Assembly (NCBI GenBank): GCA_963677245.1
Contig: OY781921.1
Span: forward strand, 372,001 to 436,000
DNA length: 64,000 bases
Direction of reading: 5' to 3'
Source: Saccharicrinis sp963677245
GTDB lineage: Bacteria; Bacteroidota; Bacteroidia; Bacteroidales; Marinilabiliaceae
The notes beneath the pieces were generated by a model. The model was not told the origin of the DNA and made no database searches. It saw only the letters and a list, made by a program, of their open reading frames with translations. Made by a program: the position numbers and the translations under genes. Numbering within the stretch: position 1 is the first letter of the stretch; every line of letters begins with the position of its first letter. Positions 53,339-61,792 of this stretch are shown one piece after another.

Positions 53339-55347
53339 TGCAAAACTGGCTTGAAACGATAGATACAGATAACAATGAATTTCAGGATGCTTACAAACTG
53401 ATTCAATATACCAACCGATCTGTTTTTTTAACAGGAAAAGCGGGTACGGGTAAAAGTACCTTTTTAAAGTACATATGTGCCAATACGCATAAAAAATATG
53501 TGGTTGTTGCACCTACCGGAATTGCAGCAATAAACGCAGGAGGGCAGACTTTACATTCGTTTTTTAAAATACCATTTCGTCCTATTTTGCCTGATGATCC
53601 GGATCTAAGTACAAAAGATGGTAGAATTTACGATTTCTTGAAGTACAGAAAGAATCATCAAAAATTAATTAAAGAACTGGAGCTGTTAATTATCGACGAG
53701 GTATCTATGCTGAGGGTAGATATTCTGGATTTTATTGACAGGGTACTACGCGTTTTTTCCGGAAATATGCAAGTGCCTTTTGGTGGTAAACAACTTTTAA
53801 TGGTTGGAGATGTATTTCAGTTGGAACCTGTGGTAAAAAGAGAGGAGTGGGGCATTCTCCGAAGGTTTTATCATACGCCGTTTTTCTTCTCGGCAAGGGT
53901 ATTTCGCAATTTGCCGATGGTGCAGATTGAACTGAAAAAAGTCTATCGTCAGAATAACCCGGAGTTTGTGAATCTATTGGATAGGGTTCGATTAAATGTG
54001 GTGAAGCAGGAGGATATAGGTAAAATTAACCAGCTTTTTAATCCTCAGTACAATGCACCGATTGATGAATTATTTATAACGTTGGCAACGCGTAGAGATA
54101 CGGTTGATTATATCAATGATTCAAAATTAGCCCAACTCGATAATGAAGAAATTAGTTTTGAGGGAGTTATTTCTGGTGAATTTGCCGAATCAGCTTTACC
54201 TACACCCAGGCATTTGGTTTTAAAGGAAAATGCCCAGGTTATGTTTATAAAAAATGATTCTCCTGAACGCAGATGGTTTAACGGAAGCCTTGGTAGGATA
54301 GATGAAATTAATGAGGAAGGGATTTTTGTACGTCTTGAAAACGATGAAATACATTTAGTTGAAAAGGAAGTTTGGCGAAATGTGAGATATAAATATGATG
54401 AAAAGAATAATCGAATTATTGAAGAAGAGATCGGATCTTATCAGCAATATCCATTAAAGCTGGCCTGGGCTATAACCGTACATAAAAGTCAGGGTTTAAC
54501 CTTTGATAAAGTCATGATTGATTTTTCGGGAGGAGCTTTTGCCGGAGGTCAGTTGTACGTGGCCTTAAGCCGTTGCAGATCCTTGGAAGGTATCATTATG
54601 AAATCACAGATTAGCCCAAGGGATGTCATTGTAAAAAAAGAGTGTGTTGATTTTTCACGCAAGTCAAATAATAAATTACAAATAAAGGAAAGTCTGGATT
54701 CTGCCGAAGCAGATGATAGCTATGTGAAAGCATTAAAAGCCTTTAAGAAGAACGATTTTGGCTTATGTATGGAAGAGTTGGGCAATGCCATTACAAAAAG
54801 AAATGACCTGACAAAGCCTGCTGTTTTACGATTTATTTCACGACAGTTGCAAGTGATCAATAAACTTCGAAAGAAAGTTCGTGAACTGGAGAAGAAGGAA
54901 AAAGACAGAATCAAGCGTTTAGAAGAATTTGCCAAAGAGTATTTTTTAATGGCCAATGAATGTTTGGTAAAAGCCGGAGATAAAAGTGCAGCCATTGCCA
55001 ACCTGAATAAAGCTATTCTATTGAGTCCTGAATATTTTGATGCCTTATTTAAAAGAGCTGGCTTAAATGTGGAATTAGGCTATTATGACGAAGCTGAATG
55101 TGATTATTCAGCAGCCCGAAAGTTAAAGCCAAGAACGTTTAAAGTATACTATAACAGAGGCAGAACCCGAATATTGGCTAAAAACTATAATGGTGCTTAT
55201 AATGACTTAAAAAAAGCGATTAATCTAAAGAATACACATGCCGATTCTTATTTTTATTTAGCAGAGGTTTGTGAACGATTAGGAGAGGATGATGAAGCAG
55301 AAAGATATCGTAATATTTCAGAAAATTTAGGCTATGAAGATGAGTGA
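53338..55347 (+). CDS. PIF1/RecD-like helicase with C-terminal TPR
   Basis: 669 residues. The helicase core (residues ~10-440) has Walker A G-K-A-G-T-G-K-S-T, Walker B L-I-I-D-E-V-S-M-L, G-D-V-F-Q-L motif III, an R-Q-N-N-P-E-F motif and the terminal T-V-H-K-S-Q-G-L-T-F-D-K and Y-V-A-L-S-R motifs of the PIF1/RecD superfamily 1B. The C-terminal ~200 residues contain a coiled region (~500-530) and TPR repeats (A-I-L-L-S-P-E-Y-F, Y-Y-N-R-G-R-T). It should unwind DNA or R-loops; the TPR part suggests protein partners. No other gene for DNA repair is adjacent. Confidence 0.92.
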   Translation: MQNWLETIDTDNNEFQDAYKLIQYTNRSVFLTGKAGTGKSTFLKYICANTHKKYVVVAPTGIAAINAGGQTLHSFFKIPFRPILPDDPDLSTKDGRIYDFLKYRKNHQKLIKELELLIIDEVSMLRVDILDFIDRVLRVFSGNMQVPFGGKQLLMVGDVFQLEPVVKREEWGILRRFYHTPFFFSARVFRNLPMVQIELKKVYRQNNPEFVNLLDRVRLNVVKQEDIGKINQLFNPQYNAPIDELFITLATRRDTVDYINDSKLAQLDNEEISFEGVISGEFAESALPTPRHLVLKENAQVMFIKNDSPERRWFNGSLGRIDEINEEGIFVRLENDEIHLVEKEVWRNVRYKYDEKNNRIIEEEIGSYQQYPLKLAWAITVHKSQGLTFDKVMIDFSGGAFAGGQLYVALSRCRSLEGIIMKSQISPRDVIVKKECVDFSRKSNNKLQIKESLDSAEADDSYVKALKAFKKNDFGLCMEELGNAITKRNDLTKPAVLRFISRQLQVINKLRKKVRELEKKEKDRIKRLEEFAKEYFLMANECLVKAGDKSAAIANLNKAILLSPEYFDALFKRAGLNVELGYYDEAECDYSAARKLKPRTFKVYYNRGRTRILAKNYNGAYNDLKKAINLKNTHADSYFYLAEVCERLGEDDEAERYRNISENLGYEDE

Positions 55348-55437
55348 TCGTTATATTTATGACTATATCATACTAAATTTATATTTATAATTTTTACATA
55401 TTTTCACATTTATTTACATTTATATTGTTTTAATATA

Positions 55438-55445
55438 TATATTTG
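55438..55445 (+). promoter_or_regulatory. Bacteroidota -7 box for the 35-residue peptide
   Basis: TATATTTG, a full match, about 46 bases before the ATG at 55491. Confidence 0.5.
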
Positions 55446-55490
55446 TACTGCTTGTTATTGGGAAAGGAATCAATTGTAAAATATAAACAC

Positions 55491-55598
55491 ATGGTTATGA
55501 CTTACATTGCAATCGTAGTATTATTAACAGCTTATGTTCTTGTTAGAAGGGAAAGAATTAGACTATCTCATAAATTAAACCTTCTAAGTAAAAGCTAG
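55491..55598 (+). CDS. small single-pass membrane peptide (35 residues)
   Basis: The frame encodes M-V-M-T-Y followed by a hydrophobic helix (I-A-I-V-V-L-L-T-A-Y-V-L-V) and a basic tail (R-R-E-R-I-R-L-S-H-K). It is preceded by a full -7 box and stands in an otherwise empty region. The composition fits a small inner membrane protein with a positive cytoplasmic C-terminus. There is no recognisable family; conservation in related genomes is needed to be sure it is a gene. Confidence 0.5.
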   Translation: MVMTYIAIVVLLTAYVLVRRERIRLSHKLNLLSKS

Positions 55599-55815
55599 TT
55601 TGCTCCTACAGCTATTTGTGTAAAATACTCCAAACAATATTATACAAATATGGTGATATACAGCAAACCTAACACTAACTATTGTTTTATTTATCTTTCA
55701 TTTCGGTAATACACTTCTCTGCCAAAAGCTAATATTGTACAATCATTTCTGAAAAATTAAATGTATTCTGAAATAGAATATCTATTTTTATTTTTCATAA
55801 CTAAAATCGTATTAA
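55599..55815. other. non-coding stretch before the SpoIID gene
   Basis: No gene, clear terminator or perfect -7 box is seen. The sequence is AT-rich with only short inverted words (ATTTGT ... ACAAAT). Confidence 0.4.
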
Positions 55816-57057
55816 ATGATTGGTAAGCCAGAAATAGACGTTCATGTTTGCTCCGGGAAAAAATTATCATTAGATCTGGAAGGAGAATATTTTATTGGAG
55901 ATTCACAGCGAAAGCTATCAGGAAAATGGCAAGTATCTATCTTAGATAATAAAATACAGGTAGAAGATGATAAAGAGGTAATTCTTTCTTCTTCTGAAAT
56001 TAAACTCATTCCAATAGGTATAGATTGTTGTGGTTTTACGATATATCCTTGTAATTCAAAAAAAACACAAGCACAAAGAAAGTATAGAGGAGCTGTTTTG
56101 CTAACATTTGTTGAAGGAACGGTTCAGGTTTGGAATGAAGTGGATATAGAGTGGTTTGTAACCAGTGTGTTATGTAATAAATATTCAGAGTTTGATTCTT
56201 TGGAGTTTTTGAAGTTACAGGCTTTAATAGCCCGAAGTAGTGCCTTTATTTTAAGTAAAGACAACGTATCGGCAGATAAACAAATAAATCATGAAAGTTT
56301 GTATAACCGATTTAGTTTGGCTCCGCATGAGTTAAAATCCTTATACTTAGGCGTACCCGAAAAATGTAACGAAGTAGCCCATAAAGCTGTAGCTGAAACA
56401 GAAGGCAATATTCTGGTTTTTGATGATCAGGTCTGTATTGTTCCTCAAACCATTTGTTGTGGAGGAATTACAGAGGGCGATATTGATATGAAGTTTTTAA
56501 ACCGAGTTTGCGACTCCGATCATTTTACAAATATAGACTTAACACAAGCCGGTTACTTTGAACAATGGTATTACAGACCCATAGAATGCTATTGCGATAA
56601 GGATAAAAGTAAGTTGGGATCATGGTTTGATAATGAAATTAAGGGAATTAGCCATTTGTTTAGGTGGACAAAAACTTTAGCATCAGTTGAAATATCTTCT
56701 GTTTTGAGAAATAGTTTTGATATGAATATTGGTAGTGTAGAATCTATAGATATATTAGAAAGAGGCTCTTCTGGTGCTGTTTTAAAGATGCGCATAAAAG
56801 GAAATATAGAAAGTATTGAAATGACAGGAGCCGATAGTCAGGCATTTTGTGAAGAGCTGGGACTTCAAAGTAGTGCATTTCTTGTAGAACGTAAAACCTT
56901 AAATAAAAAGTTGTCCTTTGTTTTTAGTGGTGCCGGAACAGGATTAGGAAAAGGTATTTGTATAGCTGGTGCTCTGGAACTAGCACAAAACAAAAAAACT
57001 GCTGAGCAAATTCTGGCACATTACTTACCATTGGTTTTAGTAGAAAAGCAGTATTAG
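55816..57057 (+). CDS. SpoIID/LytB domain protein
   Basis: 413 residues without an obvious signal peptide. The SpoIID domain spans residues ~95-405: L-L-T-F-V-E-G-T-V-Q-V-W-N-E-V, the L-K-L-Q-A-L-I-A-R-S segment, an insert with several cysteines (Y-C-D-K-D; C-C-G-G-I-T), and the terminal F-S-G-A-G-T-G-L-G-K-G-I-C-I-A-G-A. In sporulating Firmicutes SpoIID is a lytic transglycosylase; family members in non-sporulating Bacteroidota probably also act on peptidoglycan or a related glycan. It is on the same strand as, and 95 bases before, the Crp/Fnr gene. Confidence 0.85.
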   Translation: MIGKPEIDVHVCSGKKLSLDLEGEYFIGDSQRKLSGKWQVSILDNKIQVEDDKEVILSSSEIKLIPIGIDCCGFTIYPCNSKKTQAQRKYRGAVLLTFVEGTVQVWNEVDIEWFVTSVLCNKYSEFDSLEFLKLQALIARSSAFILSKDNVSADKQINHESLYNRFSLAPHELKSLYLGVPEKCNEVAHKAVAETEGNILVFDDQVCIVPQTICCGGITEGDIDMKFLNRVCDSDHFTNIDLTQAGYFEQWYYRPIECYCDKDKSKLGSWFDNEIKGISHLFRWTKTLASVEISSVLRNSFDMNIGSVESIDILERGSSGAVLKMRIKGNIESIEMTGADSQAFCEELGLQSSAFLVERKTLNKKLSFVFSGAGTGLGKGICIAGALELAQNKKTAEQILAHYLPLVLVEKQY

Positions 57058-57151
57058 AAAAGTGTTATCTTATTTTCGCTTATAAGTATCGCAAACCCTT
57101 TAGTAAGCCTGATGGTTTTATTATTTTAGCGGCATTAAAGCATAATACAAG

Positions 57152-57799
57152 ATGACAGCTTCAATTAAAGATATTTGTAAGGCAAAATTTCCGGTTTTAT
57201 ACGAAGATGCCTTGTTGGATGAAATTCAGGAATCAGGCAAGGTGATGAACTTTTCGGCCGGAGAAAATTTGATTGAGATTGGATCGTACATCAAGCAAAT
57301 GCCATTGTTGGTTAAGGGAACACTAAAGATTTCGCGCGAAGATATGGATGGCAACGAATTGTTGCTGTATTACTTAAATAGCGGAGAAACTTGTGCTATG
57401 AGCCTAACTTGTTGCATGGGCGATGTAAAAAGCAATGTGAGAGCTACGGCCATTGAAGATGCTGAAATTATTATGCTTCCTACCCAAAAAATGAACGAAT
57501 GGATGAATAAGTACGATTGCTGGAAGAATTTTATCTTTCGGGCTTATCAAATTCGTTTTGAAGAGATGTTGGGAACTATCGACAGCATCGCTTTTATGAA
57601 GATGGATGAACGACTGGAACGCTATCTGATGGAGCGTTCAAAAGAATTAAATCATAAAATATTAAATCTTACCCACCAGGAAATCGCCAGTGATTTGAAT
57701 ACTTCAAGAGAGGTGGTTTCCAGACTTCTAAAGCAACTGGAAAAGTTAGGGCGGATCAAACTTCATCGTTATAAAGTCGAAATAATTTCCCTTGTGTGA
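57152..57799 (+). CDS. Crp/Fnr family transcriptional regulator
   Basis: 215 residues. A cyclic-nucleotide-binding-like beta roll (~20-130) is followed by a Crp-type winged helix (L-T-H-Q-E-I-A-S-D-L-N-T-S-R-E-V-V-S-R-L-L). Three cysteines sit in the sensor domain at 81, 87 and 88 (C-A-M-S-L-T-C-C), which is suitable for thiol, persulfide or metal sensing. The next three genes all handle sulfane sulfur, so it is likely their regulator. That assignment is inference from context. Confidence 0.9.
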   Translation: MTASIKDICKAKFPVLYEDALLDEIQESGKVMNFSAGENLIEIGSYIKQMPLLVKGTLKISREDMDGNELLLYYLNSGETCAMSLTCCMGDVKSNVRATAIEDAEIIMLPTQKMNEWMNKYDCWKNFIFRAYQIRFEEMLGTIDSIAFMKMDERLERYLMERSKELNHKILNLTHQEIASDLNTSREVVSRLLKQLEKLGRIKLHRYKVEIISLV

Positions 57800-57868
57800 C
57801 AAAAGTTACTGTACAGCTTTTTGATTGATTGTTTTTTTGTCAGCTCAAAACAGAAAACTACAAAACAA

Positions 57869-58129
57869 ATGGATAAAGTTACAGTAATTGATGTTCGTAC
57901 GCCGATGGAATTTGCCGGAGGCAGGGTAGAGGGATCAATCAATATTCCGGTTGATCAAATTGCACAAAGAATAGATGAGTTAAAAGCAATTGAAGGATCA
58001 ATTGTTTTATGTTGCGCTTCAGGAATGCGTAGTTTCTCGGCATGGCAATATTTACAAGCTAATTGTTTAGCTAATGTAAGCGATGGTGGCCCTTGGTATG
58101 CTGTAGCTGATATGGTTGAGCAAAACTAA
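57869..58129 (+). CDS. single-domain rhodanese
   Basis: 86 residues from the ATG at 57869; the longer frame from 57821 adds a non-conserved stretch. The fold motifs are V-I-D-V-R-T-P-M-E-F-A-G-G and S-I-N-I-P, with the active-site loop C-C-A-S-G-M-R-S. It transfers sulfane sulfur through the loop cysteine. It is paralogous to the next gene and lies 69 bases after the Crp/Fnr gene. Confidence 0.92.
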   Translation: MDKVTVIDVRTPMEFAGGRVEGSINIPVDQIAQRIDELKAIEGSIVLCCASGMRSFSAWQYLQANCLANVSDGGPWYAVADMVEQN

Positions 58130-58212
58130 TCGCTTATTCATTCTATTTTTCAGAAATCATTCAATTCATTTCAAATTATCAGCAGTGATGCTGGTTGATT
58201 CAAGTTTTTATT

Positions 58213-58539
58213 ATGGGATTTTTAAGTCGTTTATTTGGAGGAGGAGCTAATCCTCTAGCTGAGATATTAGAACAAGGTGCAACTATTATTGATGTAAGAA
58301 CCCCGGGTGAATTTGCCGGAGGTAGTGTTCCCGGATCTATTAATATTCCGGTAGATCAAGTGAAGCACAAACTAAGCAAAATTAAAAAGATGCGTACGCC
58401 ATTGGTGCTGTGCTGTGCATCCGGAATGAGAAGTGCAGGAGCAGTAGCTTTCTTAAAAAGCAATCAAATTCAAGATGTACACAACGGAGGTCGCTGGTAT
58501 AAGGTGGAGAGTTTATTGGAAAAAACGGTTAACAGTTAA
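58213..58539 (+). CDS. single-domain rhodanese, second paralogue
   Basis: 108 residues from the ATG at 58213. It has I-I-D-V-R-T-P-G-E-F-A-G-G, S-I-N-I-P-V-D-Q and the same C-C-A-S-G-M-R-S active loop as its upstream neighbour. It has an extra N-terminal M-G-F-L-S-R-L-F-G-G-G segment that may be a membrane-binding helix. Its last residues V-N-S and stop codon fall inside a TTAACAG-type repeat, so the C-terminus may have been modified by it. Confidence 0.92.
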   Translation: MGFLSRLFGGGANPLAEILEQGATIIDVRTPGEFAGGSVPGSINIPVDQVKHKLSKIKKMRTPLVLCCASGMRSAGAVAFLKSNQIQDVHNGGRWYKVESLLEKTVNS

Positions 58540-58592
58540 CAGGTTTTAGTGATCAGTTAACAGTTACCAGTAAACAATTAACAGTAATCAGT
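58526..58592. repeat. degenerate AACAGTTAACAG repeat cluster
   Basis: Several imperfect copies of AACAGTTAACAG-type words (GGTTAACAGTTAACAG, CAGTTAACAGTTACCAG, CAATTAACAGTAATCAG) run from the end of the rhodanese gene into the spacer before the CoA-disulfide reductase gene. A similar cluster lies at 61690-61760. Confidence 0.7.
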
Positions 58593-58650
58593 TTTTGGTA
58601 TTTCTAACTAATAAAATAAACGAATAGCCAAAGGCTAATAGCTAAAGAAC

Positions 58651-60306
58651 ATGAGTAAAAAAATTATAGTGATTGGAGGACTTTCGGCTGGTCCTTCAGC
58701 TGCAGCTAAGGCGCGCAGACAAAATGAAGATGCAGAGATTATTCTTTTTGAAAAGACAAAAAACGTAAGTTATGCTACTTGTGGTATTCCTTATGCTTTA
58801 TCAGGTGTGATTGATAATCGTGATAACCTTATGGTGGTTGAAGCCGATTTATTGCGTTACAGATTTAATATAGACGTACATCTTGAAGAAGAAGTGTTGG
58901 ATATCGATCCGGAAAGCCATTTGCTTACTACCAACAAAGGAGAGTATACATACGACAAATTAATTTATACAGCCGGAGCGAGTACATTTATTCCGCCGGT
59001 TAAAAATATTGAGCAAGGTAAAAACTGGTCAGCATGTCGTACGTTAGAGGACTACGACTGTATTATGCATAAGGATGTCATGGAACAGGCCAAGCATATT
59101 ACGGTGATGGGTGCTGGTTTAATTGGTGTTGAGGTTGCAGAAAATCTTCGTGAAGCAGGTAAAGAAGTAACGCTTGTTGAGGGAAGTGATGGTATATTGC
59201 CTATGTGGGAAGGAAAGTTCCGCCAATTTGCACAGTCAACTTTAGAAAGTCACGGTGTAAGGGTTATTACCAACACTTTTGTAAAAGAATTTGATGTGGA
59301 GGGTGGTCGAATTACAGGAGTGCAGGTAAGTGATACTGAAACCATAGCTACAGATTTTGTAATTATGAGTGTGGGTATAAAACCCAATACACAGTTGCTT
59401 ACAGCCAAAGGTGCTGAGTTTATTGGTAATGGTGCAGTTAAAGTTAATGAGCGCATGGAAACCACTTTACCAGATATTTATGCTGCAGGTGATTGTGCTA
59501 GTATTAAAAATGTACAAACAGGAGAATATGATTATTTGCCATTGGGAACACACTCTAACAAAGGAGGTCGTACTGCAGGTGTAAACGCAGCTGGTGGTAG
59601 CGAAGAGTTTAAAGGAGGATATAAAACAGCCATCATTAAAGTATTTGAAAATACGCTGGGAAGAACCGGGATGGGGCCTGATTTTATGCGTAATAATAAT
59701 ATTGATTTTGCAGTAAACTTAATTGTAGCCGGATCAACACCTGGATATTATCCGGATCAAAAAGATATGATTGTAGAAACGTATTACGATCCGAAAGACG
59801 GTACTATTTTAGGTTGTGAGGCATTTGGCGAAAGAGGAGTGGATAAGCGTATTGATGTTATGAGTACAGCTATCTATGCCAAGTTGAAAATGAGTGATTT
59901 ACCTAATTTAGATTTAGCTTATGCACCGCCATATTCACCTGCAAAAGATCCTGTAATTGTATCTGCTTATGTGACTTCAAATGTGTTGAATGGTAGATAT
60001 GATGAAGTTGATGCTACTAAATTAAAGGAGTTGATTAATTGTACTCCGAATTGTGATTTTAACCTGATTGATGTGAGAACTGAGGGAGAAGTGAAAAAGA
60101 CAGGAAAAATTGCACATGCCATTAATATTCCATTAGAAAAACTTAGATCACATTCATTGGAGGGACTTGATCCATCGAAACCTACATACGTGTATTGTGC
60201 AAAAGGTTTAAGGGGATATTTGGGATATTTGATTTTAGCTGATAAAGGGTTTACCAATTTAAAAAACCTTTCTGGAGGTTTTATGATTTGGAGCAAATTA
60301 AACTAA
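58651..60306 (+). CDS. CoA-disulfide reductase/persulfide reductase with C-terminal rhodanese
   Basis: 551 residues. FAD and NAD(P) Rossmann motifs (V-I-G-G-L-S-A-G; M-G-A-G-L-I-G-V-E) flank the single-cysteine active site N-V-S-Y-A-T-C44-G-I-P-Y typical of CoA-disulfide reductase and Npsr-type polysulfide reductases. Residues ~455-551 are a rhodanese domain with C516 (Y-C-A-K-G-L-R-G). The enzyme should reduce CoA-persulfide or polysulfide, releasing sulfide, and fits the rhodanese and Crp/Fnr genes upstream. The repeat-rich 111-base gap may mean it has its own promoter. Confidence 0.93.
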   Translation: MSKKIIVIGGLSAGPSAAAKARRQNEDAEIILFEKTKNVSYATCGIPYALSGVIDNRDNLMVVEADLLRYRFNIDVHLEEEVLDIDPESHLLTTNKGEYTYDKLIYTAGASTFIPPVKNIEQGKNWSACRTLEDYDCIMHKDVMEQAKHITVMGAGLIGVEVAENLREAGKEVTLVEGSDGILPMWEGKFRQFAQSTLESHGVRVITNTFVKEFDVEGGRITGVQVSDTETIATDFVIMSVGIKPNTQLLTAKGAEFIGNGAVKVNERMETTLPDIYAAGDCASIKNVQTGEYDYLPLGTHSNKGGRTAGVNAAGGSEEFKGGYKTAIIKVFENTLGRTGMGPDFMRNNNIDFAVNLIVAGSTPGYYPDQKDMIVETYYDPKDGTILGCEAFGERGVDKRIDVMSTAIYAKLKMSDLPNLDLAYAPPYSPAKDPVIVSAYVTSNVLNGRYDEVDATKLKELINCTPNCDFNLIDVRTEGEVKKTGKIAHAINIPLEKLRSHSLEGLDPSKPTYVYCAKGLRGYLGYLILADKGFTNLKNLSGGFMIWSKLN

Positions 60307-60722
60307 GTGGTATCCTTTTTTTCTTTCATATCATGGTAATGATAAAAAGAAAGTAGAGTTAGGATTTGAAATAGTATCTCAATTTTAGAATCACTGTTGT
60401 CCGGTAAATAACTTTCTATTCGGATATATACCTTTGTTAAAGTTCAACTCCACAGGAGTTGTAGGTAGGGCTTATATTTTAATTTCTATAATTATTCAAC
60501 TTCTCTGAAGTTGATAACTATATCCCCGGCGGGGATAAATATTTATAGAATAGTTGATTCGTTATTATTTACAACTCCAGCGGAGTTGCATATTATTTTA
60601 ATTGTGCTGATTAACCGGACAATAATGTTGCGGAATAAAGAAATTAACCTAATAGTTTTTGATAGTGTAGAGTGATATCGTAGGAGGTATCAAAAGCGCG
60701 TGGACAAAGGTCGACGCGCTTT
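60307..60722. other. non-coding stretch holding a hairpin array and a terminator
   Basis: No open frame with coding character is visible. The region contains the four-palindrome array at 60445-60588 and a strong stem-loop at 60692-60724. Confidence 0.7.
60445..60588. repeat. array of four 17-nt palindromes (7-bp arms, 3-nt loops)
   Basis: Positions 60445-60461 (CAACTCC/GGAGTTG), 60497-60513 (CAACTTC/GAAGTTG), 60521-60537 (TATCCCC/GGGGATA) and 60572-60588 (CAACTCC/GGAGTTG). The arms change together between copies, which suggests selection for base pairing. Starts are 52, 24 and 51 bases apart, so the array looks like two spaced pairs. Confidence 0.85.
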
Positions 60723-60728
60723 TTATTT
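60692..60728. terminator. bidirectional intrinsic terminator
   Basis: AAAAGCGCGT pairs with ACGCGCTTTT around a 12-base loop, with A and T runs in the arms. It serves the minus-strand CDF gene, whose stop overlaps it, and any plus-strand transcript from the array. Confidence 0.88.
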
Positions 60729-61661
60729 TTTCGCAATTAATGATTTATCATGACAAACATGTAGCTCTGGTTGCAGGGTAACATGATGGATACGAAATTC
60801 TTCATCTAACACTTTTCTTATTTTAGCAAGAAGCATATCTACTTCTGATATTTTTAAATCTTTGGAACAATCCAGATGTGCCTCAAAATGAACGTCATGG
60901 TCGTTAATTTGCCATACATGTACATGATGAATGTTTTCTACATCCTCAATACTGCACAAGCGTTGTTGTATTTCATCAATATCAATTTGAGGAGGTGTAA
61001 ATTGCATCAATACCTTCAAGGAACCAATCACCAACTTCCAACTCGAAATAATCAGGTATATGGCAATTAATATAGATAATACGCTATCTACCCAGTTCCA
61101 ACCCCAATAACTCATCACAAAACCACCGGCTAAAACAGCAATAGAAGAAAGCATATCCGAAAAAAGGTGTAGATAAGCAGCCTTCATATTCATGCTGTGT
61201 TTAGCATCTTTTTGAATAAGCAATACGCTTAAACCATTAGCAACAATACTCAATCCGGCCAGCCACATCACCAATACCCCTTTAACTTCAATATCAGATG
61301 CGTTAAATAATCGATCAATAGCTTCTATAATCAAGTAAATTGAAATACCTAACAAAGATGCAGCATTAATAAAAGCCGCAATAATTTCAGCTCGTTTATA
61401 TCCAAAGGATTGTTTCTCTGTTGGTTTCTTTTTTGATAGACGATTAGCTACATAACTGATGATTAAAGCCATCACATCAGAGAGGTTGTGCAAGGCATCT
61501 GTCATTAATGATAAACTATGACTAAATATAGCACCAATTACCTGAGAGACTGTAATAACTACATTTAAAAAAATGGCAATAACCAGATTCTTTCCCTTTA
61601 ATTCAGGATGATGATGACCGTGGTGATCGTGATGATCATGAGAATGATGATGGTGCCCCAT
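60723..61661 (-). CDS. cation diffusion facilitator (CzcD/ZitB-like zinc exporter)
   Basis: 312 residues from the ATG at 61661; the longer frame adds a non-conserved stretch. The N-terminus is very histidine-rich (H-H-H-H-S-H-D-H-H-D-H-H-G-H-H-H), a metal-loading tail. Six membrane helices follow with the intramembrane sites T-D-A-L-H-N-L-S-D in TM2 and H-L-F-S-D in TM5, the H/D pattern of zinc-transporting members. A cytoplasmic ferredoxin-like domain (~205-312, H-H-V-H-V-W) ends it. It exports Zn2+ or similar ions in exchange for protons. Confidence 0.93.
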   Translation of the reverse strand: MGHHHHSHDHHDHHGHHHPELKGKNLVIAIFLNVVITVSQVIGAIFSHSLSLMTDALHNLSDVMALIISYVANRLSKKKPTEKQSFGYKRAEIIAAFINAASLLGISIYLIIEAIDRLFNASDIEVKGVLVMWLAGLSIVANGLSVLLIQKDAKHSMNMKAAYLHLFSDMLSSIAVLAGGFVMSYWGWNWVDSVLSILIAIYLIISSWKLVIGSLKVLMQFTPPQIDIDEIQQRLCSIEDVENIHHVHVWQINDHDVHFEAHLDCSKDLKISEVDMLLAKIRKVLDEEFRIHHVTLQPELHVCHDKSLIAKK

Positions 61662-61689
61662 ATTGAAGTGATTTTTCTTTGATGTTAAA

Positions 61690-61760
61690 TGTAAGCAATT
61701 AACAGTAACCAATTACCTACTTACTGTTAACTGATAGCTGTTCACTGTCCACTGTTTATT
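61690..61760. repeat. degenerate AACAGT/ACTGTT repeat cluster
   Basis: Words of the AACAGTAAC, ACTGTTAACTG and ACTGTCCACTG type fill the spacer between the CDF and M20 genes. They are related to those at 58526-58592, partly in the opposite orientation. Confidence 0.65.
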
Positions 61761-61761
61761 G

Positions 61762-61769
61762 TATATTTG
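61762..61769 (+). promoter_or_regulatory. Bacteroidota -7 box for the M20 gene
   Basis: TATATTTG, a full match, about 24 bases before the ATG. Confidence 0.5.
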
Positions 61770-61792
61770 CAGCTTAAAATTAAAGAGTAAAC

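Noticed and set aside
60445..60588. CRISPR array
   Set aside because: Repeats are 17-nt palindromes with differing arm sequences and irregular spacing; no cas genes are in the window.
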